From Shimia sediminis (GTDB lineage: Bacteria > Pseudomonadota > Alphaproteobacteria > Rhodobacterales > Rhodobacteraceae): a stretch of 64,000 bases of DNA. The stretch covers positions 186,001 through 250,000 of the forward strand of contig NZ_RYZK01000005.1 of the NCBI RefSeq assembly GCF_003990645.1. Reading direction: 5' to 3'. Position numbers and translations under genes: made by a program. This document shows, piece after piece, positions 44,386-54,032 of this stretch. The stretch's first letter is position 1. Each line of letters begins with the position of its first letter. The notes beneath the pieces are model-generated. The model saw only the letters and a program-made list of their open reading frames with translations. It did no database searches and had not been told where the DNA came from.

Positions 44386-44777
44386 GATACCTGCCGGACC
44401 CATTCGGCGAGATTGTAGTAGGTGGTGACGCGGGTGATCTTGCCGTCTTTCAGCGAGAGAAACCCGCCACCGGGCAGGCGATAGGTCTGGCCGCGTGCTT
44501 CGGGCAGGTCGCCATCAGTCTTGAGATAGGTGCCGTTGACGATGAACTCGGCGGCACCGCGGGTGCCGTCGGCGCTGGCCATCACCACGAGGTCGGTGAG
44601 TTCTTCTTTGTAGCAGGCGTTCATGTGGGTGCAGAACGCAGCAAAGGCCTCTTTCCCGTTGCGGCGGTCGCCTTCGTTCACGTCATGGACAAAGTCGTCG
44701 GACAGGCAGTCGATCATACCGTCGAGATCACCCGCGTTGAAGGCATCGTAGTAGCGTTGGATGGTCTCGGTGCTCAT
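44382..44777 (-). CDS. SnoaL/NTF2-like protein (ketosteroid isomerase fold)
   Basis: 131 residues from ATG 44777 (AAGAGGG upstream). The pattern IQRYYDAFNAGDLDGMIDCLSDDFVHDVNEG is typical of the SnoaL-like fold; the end has FLSLKDGKITRVTTYYN. Catalytic role unknown; many such proteins are small-molecule isomerases or hydrolases. Coupled with the GNAT gene. Confidence 0.87.
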   Translation of the reverse strand: MSTETIQRYYDAFNAGDLDGMIDCLSDDFVHDVNEGDRRNGKEAFAAFCTHMNACYKEELTDLVVMASADGTRGAAEFIVNGTYLKTDGDLPEARGQTYRLPGGGFLSLKDGKITRVTTYYNLAEWVRQVS

Positions 44778-44862
44778 GGGAACCCTCTTGGATGAATTTC
44801 CGGCGAGAGTAGCCATTGGCACTTTGGTTGCCATGCCATTTGCGACGTCTTGGAAGGAAAAA

Positions 44863-45324
44863 TCAGCCGCGTGGATCGCCCCAGCGCGCGGTCAGGCGGG
44901 CGATAATCTCATCACGACTCTGCCGATAGGCCACCAGCCGGGCATCGCGGGTCTCGCCAATGCCGCAGGGGTCCGAAATGGGCCAATACTCGACCTCAAG
45001 GTGATAATACCGCGTCAGATCCTGCACCTCGCGGCGCGAAGCCGGTGTCAGGGCCACCACCAGATCAAAGGATGACAGGTGGTCACCCCATTTCTCCATC
45101 TCTTCAAAACTGCGCGAGCGATGGCGCGACAGCTCCACCTCCAGCTCCTGACACACGGCGATGGCAAAGCCGTCGATCTCAAGATCATTCTTGATCCCGG
45201 CGGACTGCACATAGGTGTCTTCGCCATAAAACTTCTTCATGATGCCCTCGGCCATCGGCGAGCGGACCGCGTTGTGGTCGCAACAGAACAGCACCGATTG
45301 AGGAAGCTCCAAAGCCACGCGCAT
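44863..45324 (-). CDS. low-molecular-weight protein-tyrosine-phosphatase family protein
   Basis: 153 residues. P-loop C-x5-R-S: Cys15 to Arg21 (CDHNAVRSP), the family variant usual in alphaproteobacteria, and the acid loop SDPCG with Asp. Could be a tyrosine phosphatase or an arsenate-reductase-like enzyme; the long C-terminal helix does not decide. Its start overlaps the UPF0262 stop by one base (TGATG). Confidence 0.88.
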   Translation of the reverse strand: MRVALELPQSVLFCCDHNAVRSPMAEGIMKKFYGEDTYVQSAGIKNDLEIDGFAIAVCQELEVELSRHRSRSFEEMEKWGDHLSSFDLVVALTPASRREVQDLTRYYHLEVEYWPISDPCGIGETRDARLVAYRQSRDEIIARLTARWGDPRG

Positions 45325-45803
45325 CAGCCCCCGAAATGCAACACGCAGATCAGGGTGAACAGACGCCGCGCGGTGTCATGGTCGATTGTCGCCTTGCCTT
45401 CCAGCCGTTCGCTCAGAATGCGCGCGCCCTCGTCATGGATGCCGCGCCGGGCCATGTCGATTGTCTCGATCTGGCTGGGCGGCATGTTCTTGACCGCGTC
45501 ATAGTAGCTCTCGCAAATTGCCCAATAGTCTTTGACGACCTGACGAAACGGCGACAGCGACAGGTGAAACTCTGCCGCCCGGTCACCGCCCTCGGTGGCC
45601 ACATCAAAGACCAGCCGCTTGTCGCGGATCGACAGGTCCACGCCAAAGGGCCCGTCCGGCACCAGCCGATCGTCGCGCTTGGGCAGATCAAAGCTGTTCT
45701 CTTCCAACAGGTCAAACATGGCGACCTTGCGCTCTTGCTCAATCTCCGGGGTCGGAGGCGGCAGGTTACGGTCGTCGATTTCGATCTTGCTGATACGGGA
45801 CAT
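45324..45803 (-). CDS. UPF0262 family protein
   Basis: 159 codons from ATG 45803. The alphaproteobacterial UPF0262 pattern is nearly unbroken: ISKIEIDDRNLPPPTPEIEQ, EENSFDLP, and the C-terminal GIHDEGARIL. Function unknown. The longer frame to 45860 lacks a ribosome site. It lies downstream of hisD, as is common in this group, and is coupled with the phosphatase gene. Confidence 0.9.
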   Translation of the reverse strand: MSRISKIEIDDRNLPPPTPEIEQERKVAMFDLLEENSFDLPKRDDRLVPDGPFGVDLSIRDKRLVFDVATEGGDRAAEFHLSLSPFRQVVKDYWAICESYYDAVKNMPPSQIETIDMARRGIHDEGARILSERLEGKATIDHDTARRLFTLICVLHFGG

Positions 45804-46006
45804 GTCGGATCTCTTGCTGGCTTTGGCCAACTCCCTACCCCAGCCCAAGCCTTTCGGCAATCCGGTGCGAGATCAAAGATGCGGCCTGACCCGAAACGGC
45901 AACGCTCCACTAGCCTCCGGCGCCCCATGGTTAGCGCTCTGCACGCCCACCAGCACCCAAACACGTCCCATTGCAATGCACCCCGCCGCCCGGGGCCACA
46001 CCCATT

Positions 46007-46077
46007 GCTTCTTTTGGCCAGAAATATCCCGGGGGGAGCGTTGCCCCATTGGGGGCAACGTGGGGGGCTGGCCCCCC
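46007..46077 (-). repeat. double-hairpin intergenic repeat, copy C
   Basis: Core GCTTCTTTTGGCCAGAAATA from 46007; hairpin 1 CGTTGCCCC-ATTG-GGGGCAACG (46039-46060); hairpin 2 GGGGGGC-TG-GCCCCCC (46062-46077). Hairpin 2 touches the hisD stop codon. Both stems differ from copies A and B, yet the pairing is kept. The remaining gap 45804-46006 has no gene that I can see. Confidence 0.88.
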
Positions 46078-47378
46078 TACTCGTTCAGCGCGTCGAGCCG
46101 GGCCCGGACGGACAGCCCGTGCGCCTCGAGGCTCTCCGAGATCGCCAGTGTCTCCGCCGCAGGCCCAATAGCGCGCAGGGCCTCGGGTGTCATTTTCGAC
46201 AACGTCGTGCGTTTGACAAAATCCATCACGCTCAAACCCGATGAGAATCGCGCCGAACGTGCGGTTGGCAGCACGTGGTTTGGTCCCCCGACATAATCTC
46301 CAATGGCCTCTGGCGTGTATTGCCCCAAAAAGATCGCACCGGCGTGGGTGATCTTTTCCGATAGCCCATCCGGATCCGCGACGCATAGCTCGAGGTGCTC
46401 AGGGGCGACACGGTTCGACAGTTTCGCCGCCTGGGCAAGATCCGCCACCGTAATCACCGCGCCAAAGTCCCGCCAGCTGACCCCCGCAATGGCGCGACGC
46501 TCCAGCGTTTCCAACCGCCTGTCCACAGCTTCGGCCACGGCGCGCCCAAAATCCGCATCATCGGTGATCAGGATCGACTGGGCGCTTTCGTCATGTTCGG
46601 CCTGGCTGAGCAGATCCAGCGCAATCCAGTCCGGGTTGTTGTCCTTGTCGGCGATCACCAGGATTTCCGACGGCCCTGCGATCATGTCGATCCCCACCTT
46701 GCCAAACACCCGGCGCTTGGCGGCGGCAACAAAGGCATTGCCGGGGCCGGTGATCTTGTCGACCGGCGGAATGGTCTCGGTGCCATATGCCAGGGCCGCC
46801 ACAGCCTGCGCGCCCCCGATACGGTAGATCTCATCGACGCCCGCCAGCCGAGCCGCCAGCAGAACCAGCGGATTGGCCACCCCGTCAGGCGTCGGCACCA
46901 TGATGGCAAGCCGCTCCACCCCGGCCACCTTGGCGGGAATGGCATTCATGAGAACCGAAGACGGATAGGATGCCAGCCCCCCCGGCACATACAGGCCCGC
47001 CGCCGATACAGGGCTCCAACGCCAGCCCAGCATGGCGCCGCTGTCGTCGGTCCAGCTTTCATCTGCCGGCATCTGGCGCGTGTGATAGGCACGGATGCGC
47101 TCGGCGGCCAATTCCAGCGCCGCGCGATCCTGCGCGCTTACATCGGCACAACAGGCTTCGATTTCTGCTTCGGAAAACGCCAGCGTCTCGGGCGTCAACT
47201 CCAGCCTGTCAAACTTGGCCGTCAACTCGATCACTGCCGCGTCGCCGCGGGCACGCACATCCTCAATGATCCCCGCCACAACAGCGTCCACATCCGGGCT
47301 GTCCTCGCGCTTGGCGCCCAAAAGGGCAACAAAGCGGTCTTCAAAATCGGGGGCGCTGGCATCGAGAAACTGGGGCAT
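46077..47378 (-). CDS. hisD: histidinol dehydrogenase
   Basis: Last two steps of histidine synthesis, NAD- and Zn-dependent. 433 residues from ATG 47378 (GGAG upstream). Motifs: GPSEILVIAD, SQAEHDESAQ with zinc ligands Gln and His, APEHLEL with the catalytic Glu-His, and GGPNHVLPT. The longer frame to 47444 is not supported. No other his gene is nearby, so the pathway is dispersed. Confidence 0.96.
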   Translation of the reverse strand: MPQFLDASAPDFEDRFVALLGAKREDSPDVDAVVAGIIEDVRARGDAAVIELTAKFDRLELTPETLAFSEAEIEACCADVSAQDRAALELAAERIRAYHTRQMPADESWTDDSGAMLGWRWSPVSAAGLYVPGGLASYPSSVLMNAIPAKVAGVERLAIMVPTPDGVANPLVLLAARLAGVDEIYRIGGAQAVAALAYGTETIPPVDKITGPGNAFVAAAKRRVFGKVGIDMIAGPSEILVIADKDNNPDWIALDLLSQAEHDESAQSILITDDADFGRAVAEAVDRRLETLERRAIAGVSWRDFGAVITVADLAQAAKLSNRVAPEHLELCVADPDGLSEKITHAGAIFLGQYTPEAIGDYVGGPNHVLPTARSARFSSGLSVMDFVKRTTLSKMTPEALRAIGPAAETLAISESLEAHGLSVRARLDALNE

Positions 47379-47450
47379 GGGGCTCTCCTTTGATCGCTCA
47401 ATACCGCCCCGCTGCCAAGGCCTCAACCCCTGCCAGCATCGCAACCCGCC

Positions 47451-47518
47451 GCTTCATCTTGCCAAAAATACTCCGGGGTGAATTGGCCCTCTCCAGGGCC
47501 AAGAGGGGCAGCGCCCCT
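47451..47518 (-). repeat. double-hairpin intergenic repeat, copy B
   Basis: Core GCTTCATCTTGCCAAAAATA from 47451; hairpin 1 TTGGCCCT-CTCC-AGGGCCAA (47483-47502); hairpin 2 AGGGGC-AGC-GCCCCT (47504-47518). It lies 9 nt past the yqgE stop. Nearly identical to copy A except in the loop and one stem pair of hairpin 1. Confidence 0.9.
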
Positions 47519-47527
47519 CACCACGCC

Positions 47528-48106
47528 TCAGGCCCGGCCCGCAGCGGCCGACAGGGTGATCGGATCAATCCCCAATGACTTCATCGCCTCACCCCAGATC
47601 TCACCCTCTTCGGTGTGGAAGACCAGCGCCTGACTCGGCTCCCCCATGAGCCAGCCATTGGCCGCGATTTCATCTTCCAACTGCCCAGGTCCCCAGCCCG
47701 AATACCCCAGTGCCACCAAGGCTCCGGAAGGCCCTCTGCCAATGGCGATATCTTCCAGGATGTCCTGTGTTGCCGTCATGGCAAACCGCCCGTCGATGTC
47801 GAGTGTCGACAGGTCCGAGCGATAATCAGGCGTGTGCAGGACAAACCCGCGCCCGGTCTCGACCGGTCCGCCAAAGAACACCCGCTCCTTGCCGGCAGCC
47901 CCTTGCGTATCGATCGAAAGCTGATCGAACAGGGCACCAAGCGCCATGCCGTCAACCGATTTGTTGACAATCAGCCCCATGGCACCATCGCTGGAATGGG
48001 CGCACAGGATCACCACGGAATGGGCAAAGCGCGGATCGCCCATGCCCGGCATGGCAATCAACATCTGGCCGGTCAGGTTCATCTCGCTGTCTGGCTCTTC
48101 GCTCAC
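47528..48106 (-). CDS. YqgE/AlgH family protein (UPF0301)
   Basis: 192 residues from GTG 48106, nine nt after GAGGAG; ATG 48082 (MNLTGQMLIAMPG) is an alternative. The family core GQMLIAMPGMGDPRFAHSV, GAMGLIVNK and FFGGPVE is complete. Function unsettled; linked to alginate regulation in Pseudomonas by name only. Divergent from the DsbD-N-like gene, and followed by repeat copy B. Confidence 0.9.
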   Translation of the reverse strand: MSEEPDSEMNLTGQMLIAMPGMGDPRFAHSVVILCAHSSDGAMGLIVNKSVDGMALGALFDQLSIDTQGAAGKERVFFGGPVETGRGFVLHTPDYRSDLSTLDIDGRFAMTATQDILEDIAIGRGPSGALVALGYSGWGPGQLEDEIAANGWLMGEPSQALVFHTEEGEIWGEAMKSLGIDPITLSAAAGRA

Positions 48107-48246
48107 ACACCAACACTCCTCGTTTCTCACCTCCAAGATGAGCGCCCCGGCGCCAACGCGCAAGCCCTCTGCGGCGCTTTGTGCGGCCAGATGTTACAGA
48201 GCACACACGATTTCTCGCCCAGAAGTGAGTTGGCATTTGTCGCCTC

Positions 48247-49071
48247 ATGGCGCACATAAACCTCATGTGGAAAGCTTTGACCCTCTCTCTCTTCGCCCTT
48301 GCAGGCCTTTCGGCCCCGGCCCAGGCGCAATCCTTTGACGGCGTGGTCCAGGCCGAAATCCTGCCAGGCTGGCAGGGCAAGGACGGCAGCCGTCTGGCCG
48401 CAGTGCGGATCACACTCAATCCGGGCTGGAAAACCTACTGGCGCGCGCCGGGTGATGCGGGCATTCCGCCGCGCTTTGACTGGAGCGGCTCCGGCAACCT
48501 AAGCGGCGTTGCGGTCACCTGGCCCACGCCACAAGTGTTTTCGCAAAACGGCATACGCTCGATAGGCTATGAACAGGAAGTCATTCTGCCGATCCAGATT
48601 GATCCCAAACACGTGAACAAACCGATCCGGCTCAAGGCGGTGCTGGACATCGGTGTTTGCCGTGACATCTGCGTTCCTCAGCGCCTCAAGGTGTCCGCCA
48701 AGATCCCTGCGGGCAGTGGTGCGCGCGACCCGCGGATTGCCGCGGCCATCGCCTCGCGCCCCCTCACCGCCAACGAGGCCGGGGTGCGCAAGGCAACCTG
48801 CCGCATCTCGCCGATCAGCGAAGGCATGCGGGTCGAAGCGCGACTGCACCTGCCCAAATCGGGTGGCAACGAAGTCGCGGTGATGGAATTCAACAACCCC
48901 AAGGTCTGGGTAAGCGAGGCCAAGACCCGTCGCGAAGGTGGCGTTCTGATCGCCAAAAGCGACATGATGCACGTGGACGGATCAAGCTTTATGGTGGATA
49001 GATCCGCTTTGCGCTTTACGGTGTTTGGCAGCCGCCATGCGGTAGATATTCAGGGCTGTTCGGCGGGCTGA
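48247..49071 (+). CDS. DsbD N-terminal-domain-like periplasmic protein
   Basis: 274 residues with a signal peptide (MWKALTLSLFALAGLSAPAQA within the first 30). The domain resembles the N-terminal immunoglobulin-like domain of DsbD, with the redox Cys pair in VCRDICVP, and a third and a fourth Cys in KATCR and QGCSAG. It has no membrane or thioredoxin domain, so it may accept electrons from a separate CcdA/DsbD-type protein. The in-frame ATG 48265 (MWK) is a possible true start. Confidence 0.82.
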   Translation: MAHINLMWKALTLSLFALAGLSAPAQAQSFDGVVQAEILPGWQGKDGSRLAAVRITLNPGWKTYWRAPGDAGIPPRFDWSGSGNLSGVAVTWPTPQVFSQNGIRSIGYEQEVILPIQIDPKHVNKPIRLKAVLDIGVCRDICVPQRLKVSAKIPAGSGARDPRIAAAIASRPLTANEAGVRKATCRISPISEGMRVEARLHLPKSGGNEVAVMEFNNPKVWVSEAKTRREGGVLIAKSDMMHVDGSSFMVDRSALRFTVFGSRHAVDIQGCSAG

Positions 49072-52000
49072 TCAGCCCTGCGCCACTCGCCTGCGATGCA
49101 GTGCCATACGCAGTCCTGAAATGGCAAACACCAGTGTAGTCATGGCCCAGGCGCCCAGGAAAAATGCGACCACCACCAGCGCAATATGCGGCGTGCCAGC
49201 GAGGACCGGCAGGACCTCGGCCAAAGGCGGATAAACGCCACCGGTCAAAACCGCAAACCCAACCGTCGCCGCCAACCACGCGGCCATCAGCACCGTTGCC
49301 ACAGCCATGGTTGGGCGGGTCTTGGTGCTACGCAAACTGCGGCGCAGCGCGTGGAATTGCCGTGTGACATCCTCTTGCACGGCGATCAGCGCCGGGATGA
49401 CCAGCAACACGAGGATCAGACCAAAACCCAGGCCATAGACCAGCGTAATCACCGTGGGCTTGAGAAACTGCGCCTGTTGTGACCGTTCGAACAGCAAAGG
49501 CGCGAGCCCCAGAACAGTGGTTGCCGAAGTCAGCATCACCGGCCGCAACCTGTCTGCCGCCCCGTCGATGATCGACGGCACCAACCCTCGGGTTTCGGCA
49601 TATTCATCAACCGTGCTCACCAGAACGATGGAATCGTTGATGATGATGCCGGTAAGCCCCAACAGCCCGACAACCGTGAACATCGACAAGGGCACATCAT
49701 GATAGTGGTGCCCATAGATGGTGCCGATCAGCCCGAAAGGAATGATCGCCATCACCACCAACGGCCTGAGCCAGCTGGCAAACACCCAGGCCAGCACAAT
49801 GTAAATACCCACCAGACACATCATCAGCCCCAGAAGAGCGTCGCTCAAGAACGTGTCTTCCTGTTCGGACAGGCCGGACATCCGCCAGTCCACCTGCTGC
49901 TCAGAAGCGATCTGAGGCAGGATCTCGGTTTCCAGCAGTTTGCTGATCTCTTCGGCCCGCGCCGGATCATCCTCGGAAATGTCGCCCGTAACACTGACGG
50001 TGCGAATACTGTTCTCGCGGCGCACCGTTGAAAACCCGGTTCGGCGATCCACGGTGACCAGATCAGCCAGCGGCACGTATTTGCCCTGGGGTGTGCGCAT
50101 CAGGCTGCCTTCGAGAAAGTTCGCCGTCAGCTCATCACTGGGCACTTCCACCCGGATCGTGGCCGAGCGCGGCCCTTCAGGATAGGTCGCCGCCTCAAGC
50201 CCGTTCAACCGATGGCGCAACATGCGCCCCAACGCGTCGATTTCGAACCCCAGCGCGTGGCCTTGCGGGGTCAGTTCCAGGATCAGCTCTTCCTTGTCAT
50301 AGGCCAGCGTGTCTTCGACCGCCGACACCTCGGGAAAGGCCGACACAGCGGTTTTCAACGCCTCGGCAGCAGCTTTCAAGGTCTCAGACGACGCCCCAAA
50401 GAACTGCACATCCAGCGCATCGCCACCGGGCCCCGAGCGCCACCCCCGGAAGGTCACGGTTTCCGCCAGCGGATGGCGCTGCACGCGGTCCTGCAATTCG
50501 CCGACAAAGGCAAAGCTGGAATAGGGACGCAGATCAGCGTCGATCAACTCAATCGCAATGGCGCCCTTCAGGTCGACGTCCAGCGTTTCGGCCCCGGCCA
50601 GATAGCGCCCCGAATTGCCACCGATCTCGGCCATGACGTAATCCAGCGGATTGCGCCCGTAACGTTCTTCGTATTCCTTGCCCAATTCCTCGGTGGCGCG
50701 CTGCATTTCGCGCATCATCGCCAGCGTGTCTTCGCGCTTGGCCGAGGGCAGCATGAAAAAGTTGCCCGTGACCGACCCGCGCTCCGGCGCGTTAAAGAAC
50801 CGCCATTTCACATCGCCGCTCACAAACAGCGCCAACTGGCTGGCCAGGATCACTGTCGCGACGCCCAAAACCGGATACCGCGCCCAGACGATCAGCCCCA
50901 TGAAAGGCCGGAACAGCCGCGTTCGGAACCAGCGAAAGCCGCGATTGACCACACGACTGGGCAGGTCATACCAGTGTTCCTTGGCCGAATGCTTCAACGC
51001 GTGGGCCATGTGGTTGGGCAGGATCAGAAAACACTCAACCAGCGACGCCAACAGGACCATGATCACGGTAAACGGGATGTCTGCGATCATCTCGCCAAAG
51101 CGACCCGAGATAAAGGTGAGGCCAAAAAAGGCGATCACCGTGGTCAGCGTTGCCGAGAAAACCGGCATCGACATGCGCCGCGCAGCATTTTCCGCCGCCA
51201 CCACCGGAGGCTCTCCGAGGTGTCGCGCGCGGTGGTCGGCGTGCTCGCCCACCACGATGGCGTCATCCACCACGATCCCCAGCGTGATGATCAGCGCAAA
51301 CAGCGAGATCATGTTGATCGTCAGCCCACCGGCATACATCAGCGCTATGGTCGCCAGCATTGCCACCGGAATGCCTGCCGCCACCCAGATCGCCGTGCGG
51401 GCATTGAGGAACAGGAACAACAGCGTCACCACCAACCCCAGCCCCATCAACCCGTTGTCCAACAACAGCGTCAGACGGCTCGAGATTGCCTCAGCCCGCG
51501 TGCGGATCAGCTCAACTGTGACACCCTGCGGCAGGGTGGTTTGCATGTCGGCAGCCACCTTTTCCACTGTCGCCTGAATGGCAATCGCGTCGCCCTTGTC
51601 GCTGCGATCCACCCGCACCGACATGGCAGGGTTGTCGCCGACAAAGTAAGACCGCGCGCGGGTTGGGCCCTCGACCGTGACGGTCGCAACATCGCCAACC
51701 AAAAGCTTGGAGCGGTCCGGGTTCGACCGCAGCACAATGGCGGCAATCTGATCCGGCGCGCGTTTTTCAACGCCTGTGCGCACTCGGGCGTTGGCCCCCT
51801 CAACATCACCTGCCGGGTCTGCATCGACCTCTTGTTTGATGGCATTGGCGATCTGTTCGATGGTCACATCGTGGGTCATCAGATCCACGGTCGACACCTC
51901 GACCAGGGTCTGAGGTGCGGCCAGCCCGCGAATGGTGGTGCGGGTCACCCCTTCGACAAACAACCGCGTGACAAACTCATCCGTATACCGCGCCAGCTGC

Positions 52001-52467
52001 GCCGGATCGACCGGTCCGGTCACCACCACGTCGGTCACACGATCCCGCCACACCCCGCGCGAGACCTTGGGGTCTTCGGCTTCTTCCGGCAGGGTGGTCA
52101 CCGCATCCACGGCGGCCTGAACATCATCTGCCGCGCGGGCCATGTCCCAGCCCGGCTCAAAATCCAGTGTGATACGGGCGTTGCCCTCAAGCGACCGCGC
52201 CGCGGTGCTTTCCACGCCCTCCACGGACAGCAGCGCAGGCTCCAGCACCTGTACGATCCCCGCATCCACATCCGCAGCCCCCGCGCCTTCCCACAGAACC
52301 GTGACGCTGACGTTGTCGATGATGACATCCGGAAAAAACTGAGCCCGCATCCGGGGCGCGGCAATCAACCCTGCAACGATTAGCACCACCAGCAAGAGGT
52401 TCGCAGCCGTCCCGTGACGGGTGAAATAGGACAACAAGCCCCCCGCAGGTCCGGAGACGCGCCGCAT
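49072..52467 (-). CDS. RND efflux transporter permease
   Basis: 1131 residues, AcrB/MdtC superfamily inner-membrane proton antiporter. The proton-relay Asp pair is in LGIVVDDAIVVGEHADHRA; other family patterns are FPDVIIDNVSVTVLWEG at the first porter loop and GLLGLTGIIINDSIVLVSTV in helix 10. The tail after the last helices is ordinary. It follows the adaptor gene by 3 nt. No outer-membrane partner is adjacent. Substrates cannot be predicted. Confidence 0.95.
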   Translation of the reverse strand: MRRVSGPAGGLLSYFTRHGTAANLLLVVLIVAGLIAAPRMRAQFFPDVIIDNVSVTVLWEGAGAADVDAGIVQVLEPALLSVEGVESTAARSLEGNARITLDFEPGWDMARAADDVQAAVDAVTTLPEEAEDPKVSRGVWRDRVTDVVVTGPVDPAQLARYTDEFVTRLFVEGVTRTTIRGLAAPQTLVEVSTVDLMTHDVTIEQIANAIKQEVDADPAGDVEGANARVRTGVEKRAPDQIAAIVLRSNPDRSKLLVGDVATVTVEGPTRARSYFVGDNPAMSVRVDRSDKGDAIAIQATVEKVAADMQTTLPQGVTVELIRTRAEAISSRLTLLLDNGLMGLGLVVTLLFLFLNARTAIWVAAGIPVAMLATIALMYAGGLTINMISLFALIITLGIVVDDAIVVGEHADHRARHLGEPPVVAAENAARRMSMPVFSATLTTVIAFFGLTFISGRFGEMIADIPFTVIMVLLASLVECFLILPNHMAHALKHSAKEHWYDLPSRVVNRGFRWFRTRLFRPFMGLIVWARYPVLGVATVILASQLALFVSGDVKWRFFNAPERGSVTGNFFMLPSAKREDTLAMMREMQRATEELGKEYEERYGRNPLDYVMAEIGGNSGRYLAGAETLDVDLKGAIAIELIDADLRPYSSFAFVGELQDRVQRHPLAETVTFRGWRSGPGGDALDVQFFGASSETLKAAAEALKTAVSAFPEVSAVEDTLAYDKEELILELTPQGHALGFEIDALGRMLRHRLNGLEAATYPEGPRSATIRVEVPSDELTANFLEGSLMRTPQGKYVPLADLVTVDRRTGFSTVRRENSIRTVSVTGDISEDDPARAEEISKLLETEILPQIASEQQVDWRMSGLSEQEDTFLSDALLGLMMCLVGIYIVLAWVFASWLRPLVVMAIIPFGLIGTIYGHHYHDVPLSMFTVVGLLGLTGIIINDSIVLVSTVDEYAETRGLVPSIIDGAADRLRPVMLTSATTVLGLAPLLFERSQQAQFLKPTVITLVYGLGFGLILVLLVIPALIAVQEDVTRQFHALRRSLRSTKTRPTMAVATVLMAAWLAATVGFAVLTGGVYPPLAEVLPVLAGTPHIALVVVAFFLGAWAMTTLVFAISGLRMALHRRRVAQG

Positions 52468-52470
52468 GGG

Positions 52471-53928
52471 CTAGCCCCCCATCCGCGATTTGATCCGCTC
52501 AAGCAGGCGGGCAGGCACCTCGGGTTTGGCCAGCATCTCCAGAACCCGCGTCTTGGCCTCGGCGGGCATTTGGGCATTGCCTTCGATGGCGGCAATCAAA
52601 CGCGCCCGAGTGGCGTCGTCCAGCGCAACCATTTCGGGCGCAGCAGGCACCGCAGCATCGCCAGAGGCCAATGGCTTGACCTGAACACCTGGCCCCAACA
52701 GCGGGGTCAGCCGCGTCACGATCTGACGTCCGGCAATGGCATCGCCCGCCACGATGATCTCATCACCCTGGCGACGCAGCAAAGTCACCGGGATCGCCTC
52801 GAGACGGCTGTTTTCATCGATCGCCATCACCCGCCCCTGTGTGTCCAGCGCCGTTGCCGGCAGCTTGACCACGCTCTCCAATGGCTTTTCACGCACGCGC
52901 ACGGTGACAAAATCGCCGGGCTTCAGCCCCCGCGGCGAGTCGAGGCGTGCAAAAATCTTGCGACCGGTTTCGCCGTCTCCCACCACCGCGCTCTCGCGCG
53001 AGATCACGCCCGTGGCCACCAGATCCTGGCCCATCACGTCAAGCGTGGCAGTGACCTCGGCCAGCGGCAGGCGTCCGTCGTCGCCCAACAGCCGCACATA
53101 CTGCGGGGTTGAAATGCGAAACACCAGTTCCAGCGCCTCTGCATCAATCAGCGAGGCCATCTTTTCATTGGTCGAGACAAAGCGCCCCTTGACCACGGTC
53201 ACCTCGGAGAGGGTGCCGGAAAAATCCGCTGTGATCGTGGTTTCAGCCAGCGCGCGTTCGGCCTCGGCCACAGCCACGCGGGCACGCTCCAGTCGCGTCA
53301 CCGCCTGATCCACCCGCGCCTCGGACTGTGCCACCGACTGGCGCCGCGCGACAACCGCCTGATTGGCCGAGGCCACGGCGAGTTCCGCTGTTTCCACGGC
53401 AGCCGAGGTCGTCACCTCGCGCGCCAGCAAATCCAGTTGCCGGTCCAGCGCCTTTTGCCGCAAACGGGCCTGTGCCTCGGCCGCGCCCAGCTCGGCACCG
53501 GCCAATTCCAGCACCCGCGCGGCATCCCGCTGCTCGGCTTGGGCATCCAACAGGTCGTTCTGCGCGCGTGTCAGGGCAAATTCTGCGGGCACGGGATCAA
53601 TCTGAACCAGCACGTCGCCCTGACGCACCTGACCACCTTCTTCAAAGTCCGGCGACAGCGACGTGATGGTCCCCGCCAGCCGCGATCGCACCTCGAGACT
53701 GCGGCGACTGCGCACTTCGCCAAAGGCCACCAAATCGGGGGCGACGCGCCCCGGCTCGGCCACTTGCACGTTCACCGCAAACACCCGTTCGTTGCCTTGC
53801 GGCGGGCGGGACTCCCGCGCCAACCGTTCGGAAATTGCGCCGTACATCATCTGGCCCGCCACCAGCACCAGCGCGACCGTCACCGAAAGCAGGAACAATC
53901 CTGTCAGGCTTTGTCTGAGGAAACGCAT
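52471..53928 (-). CDS. RND efflux periplasmic adaptor (membrane fusion protein)
   Basis: 485 residues. Starts with a membrane anchor (LTGLFLLSVTVALVLVAG), then the lipoyl half-motifs (ITSLSPDFEEGGQVRQGDVL), a long Ala/Gln-rich coiled coil (about 125-240), and beta-barrel and membrane-proximal domains. A C-terminal helical extension of some 50 residues (from DDATRARLIAAIEG) goes beyond the usual fold. First gene of the operon with the permease. Confidence 0.92.
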   Translation of the reverse strand: MRFLRQSLTGLFLLSVTVALVLVAGQMMYGAISERLARESRPPQGNERVFAVNVQVAEPGRVAPDLVAFGEVRSRRSLEVRSRLAGTITSLSPDFEEGGQVRQGDVLVQIDPVPAEFALTRAQNDLLDAQAEQRDAARVLELAGAELGAAEAQARLRQKALDRQLDLLAREVTTSAAVETAELAVASANQAVVARRQSVAQSEARVDQAVTRLERARVAVAEAERALAETTITADFSGTLSEVTVVKGRFVSTNEKMASLIDAEALELVFRISTPQYVRLLGDDGRLPLAEVTATLDVMGQDLVATGVISRESAVVGDGETGRKIFARLDSPRGLKPGDFVTVRVREKPLESVVKLPATALDTQGRVMAIDENSRLEAIPVTLLRRQGDEIIVAGDAIAGRQIVTRLTPLLGPGVQVKPLASGDAAVPAAPEMVALDDATRARLIAAIEGNAQMPAEAKTRVLEMLAKPEVPARLLERIKSRMGG

Positions 53929-54032
53929 GTAGCTTGGCTCTCCGCTTGGCTGGGTCCGCTATACATAATTGGCCCAAACGCCTGAAAAGCCAAGCATTCA
54001 CACCAACACGTGAGATTAAACGGCCCCCCGCG

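Noticed and set aside
50212-52383. 723-codon plus-strand frame
   Set aside because: Antisense shadow of the RND permease gene; Gln/His/Arg-rich with no domain.
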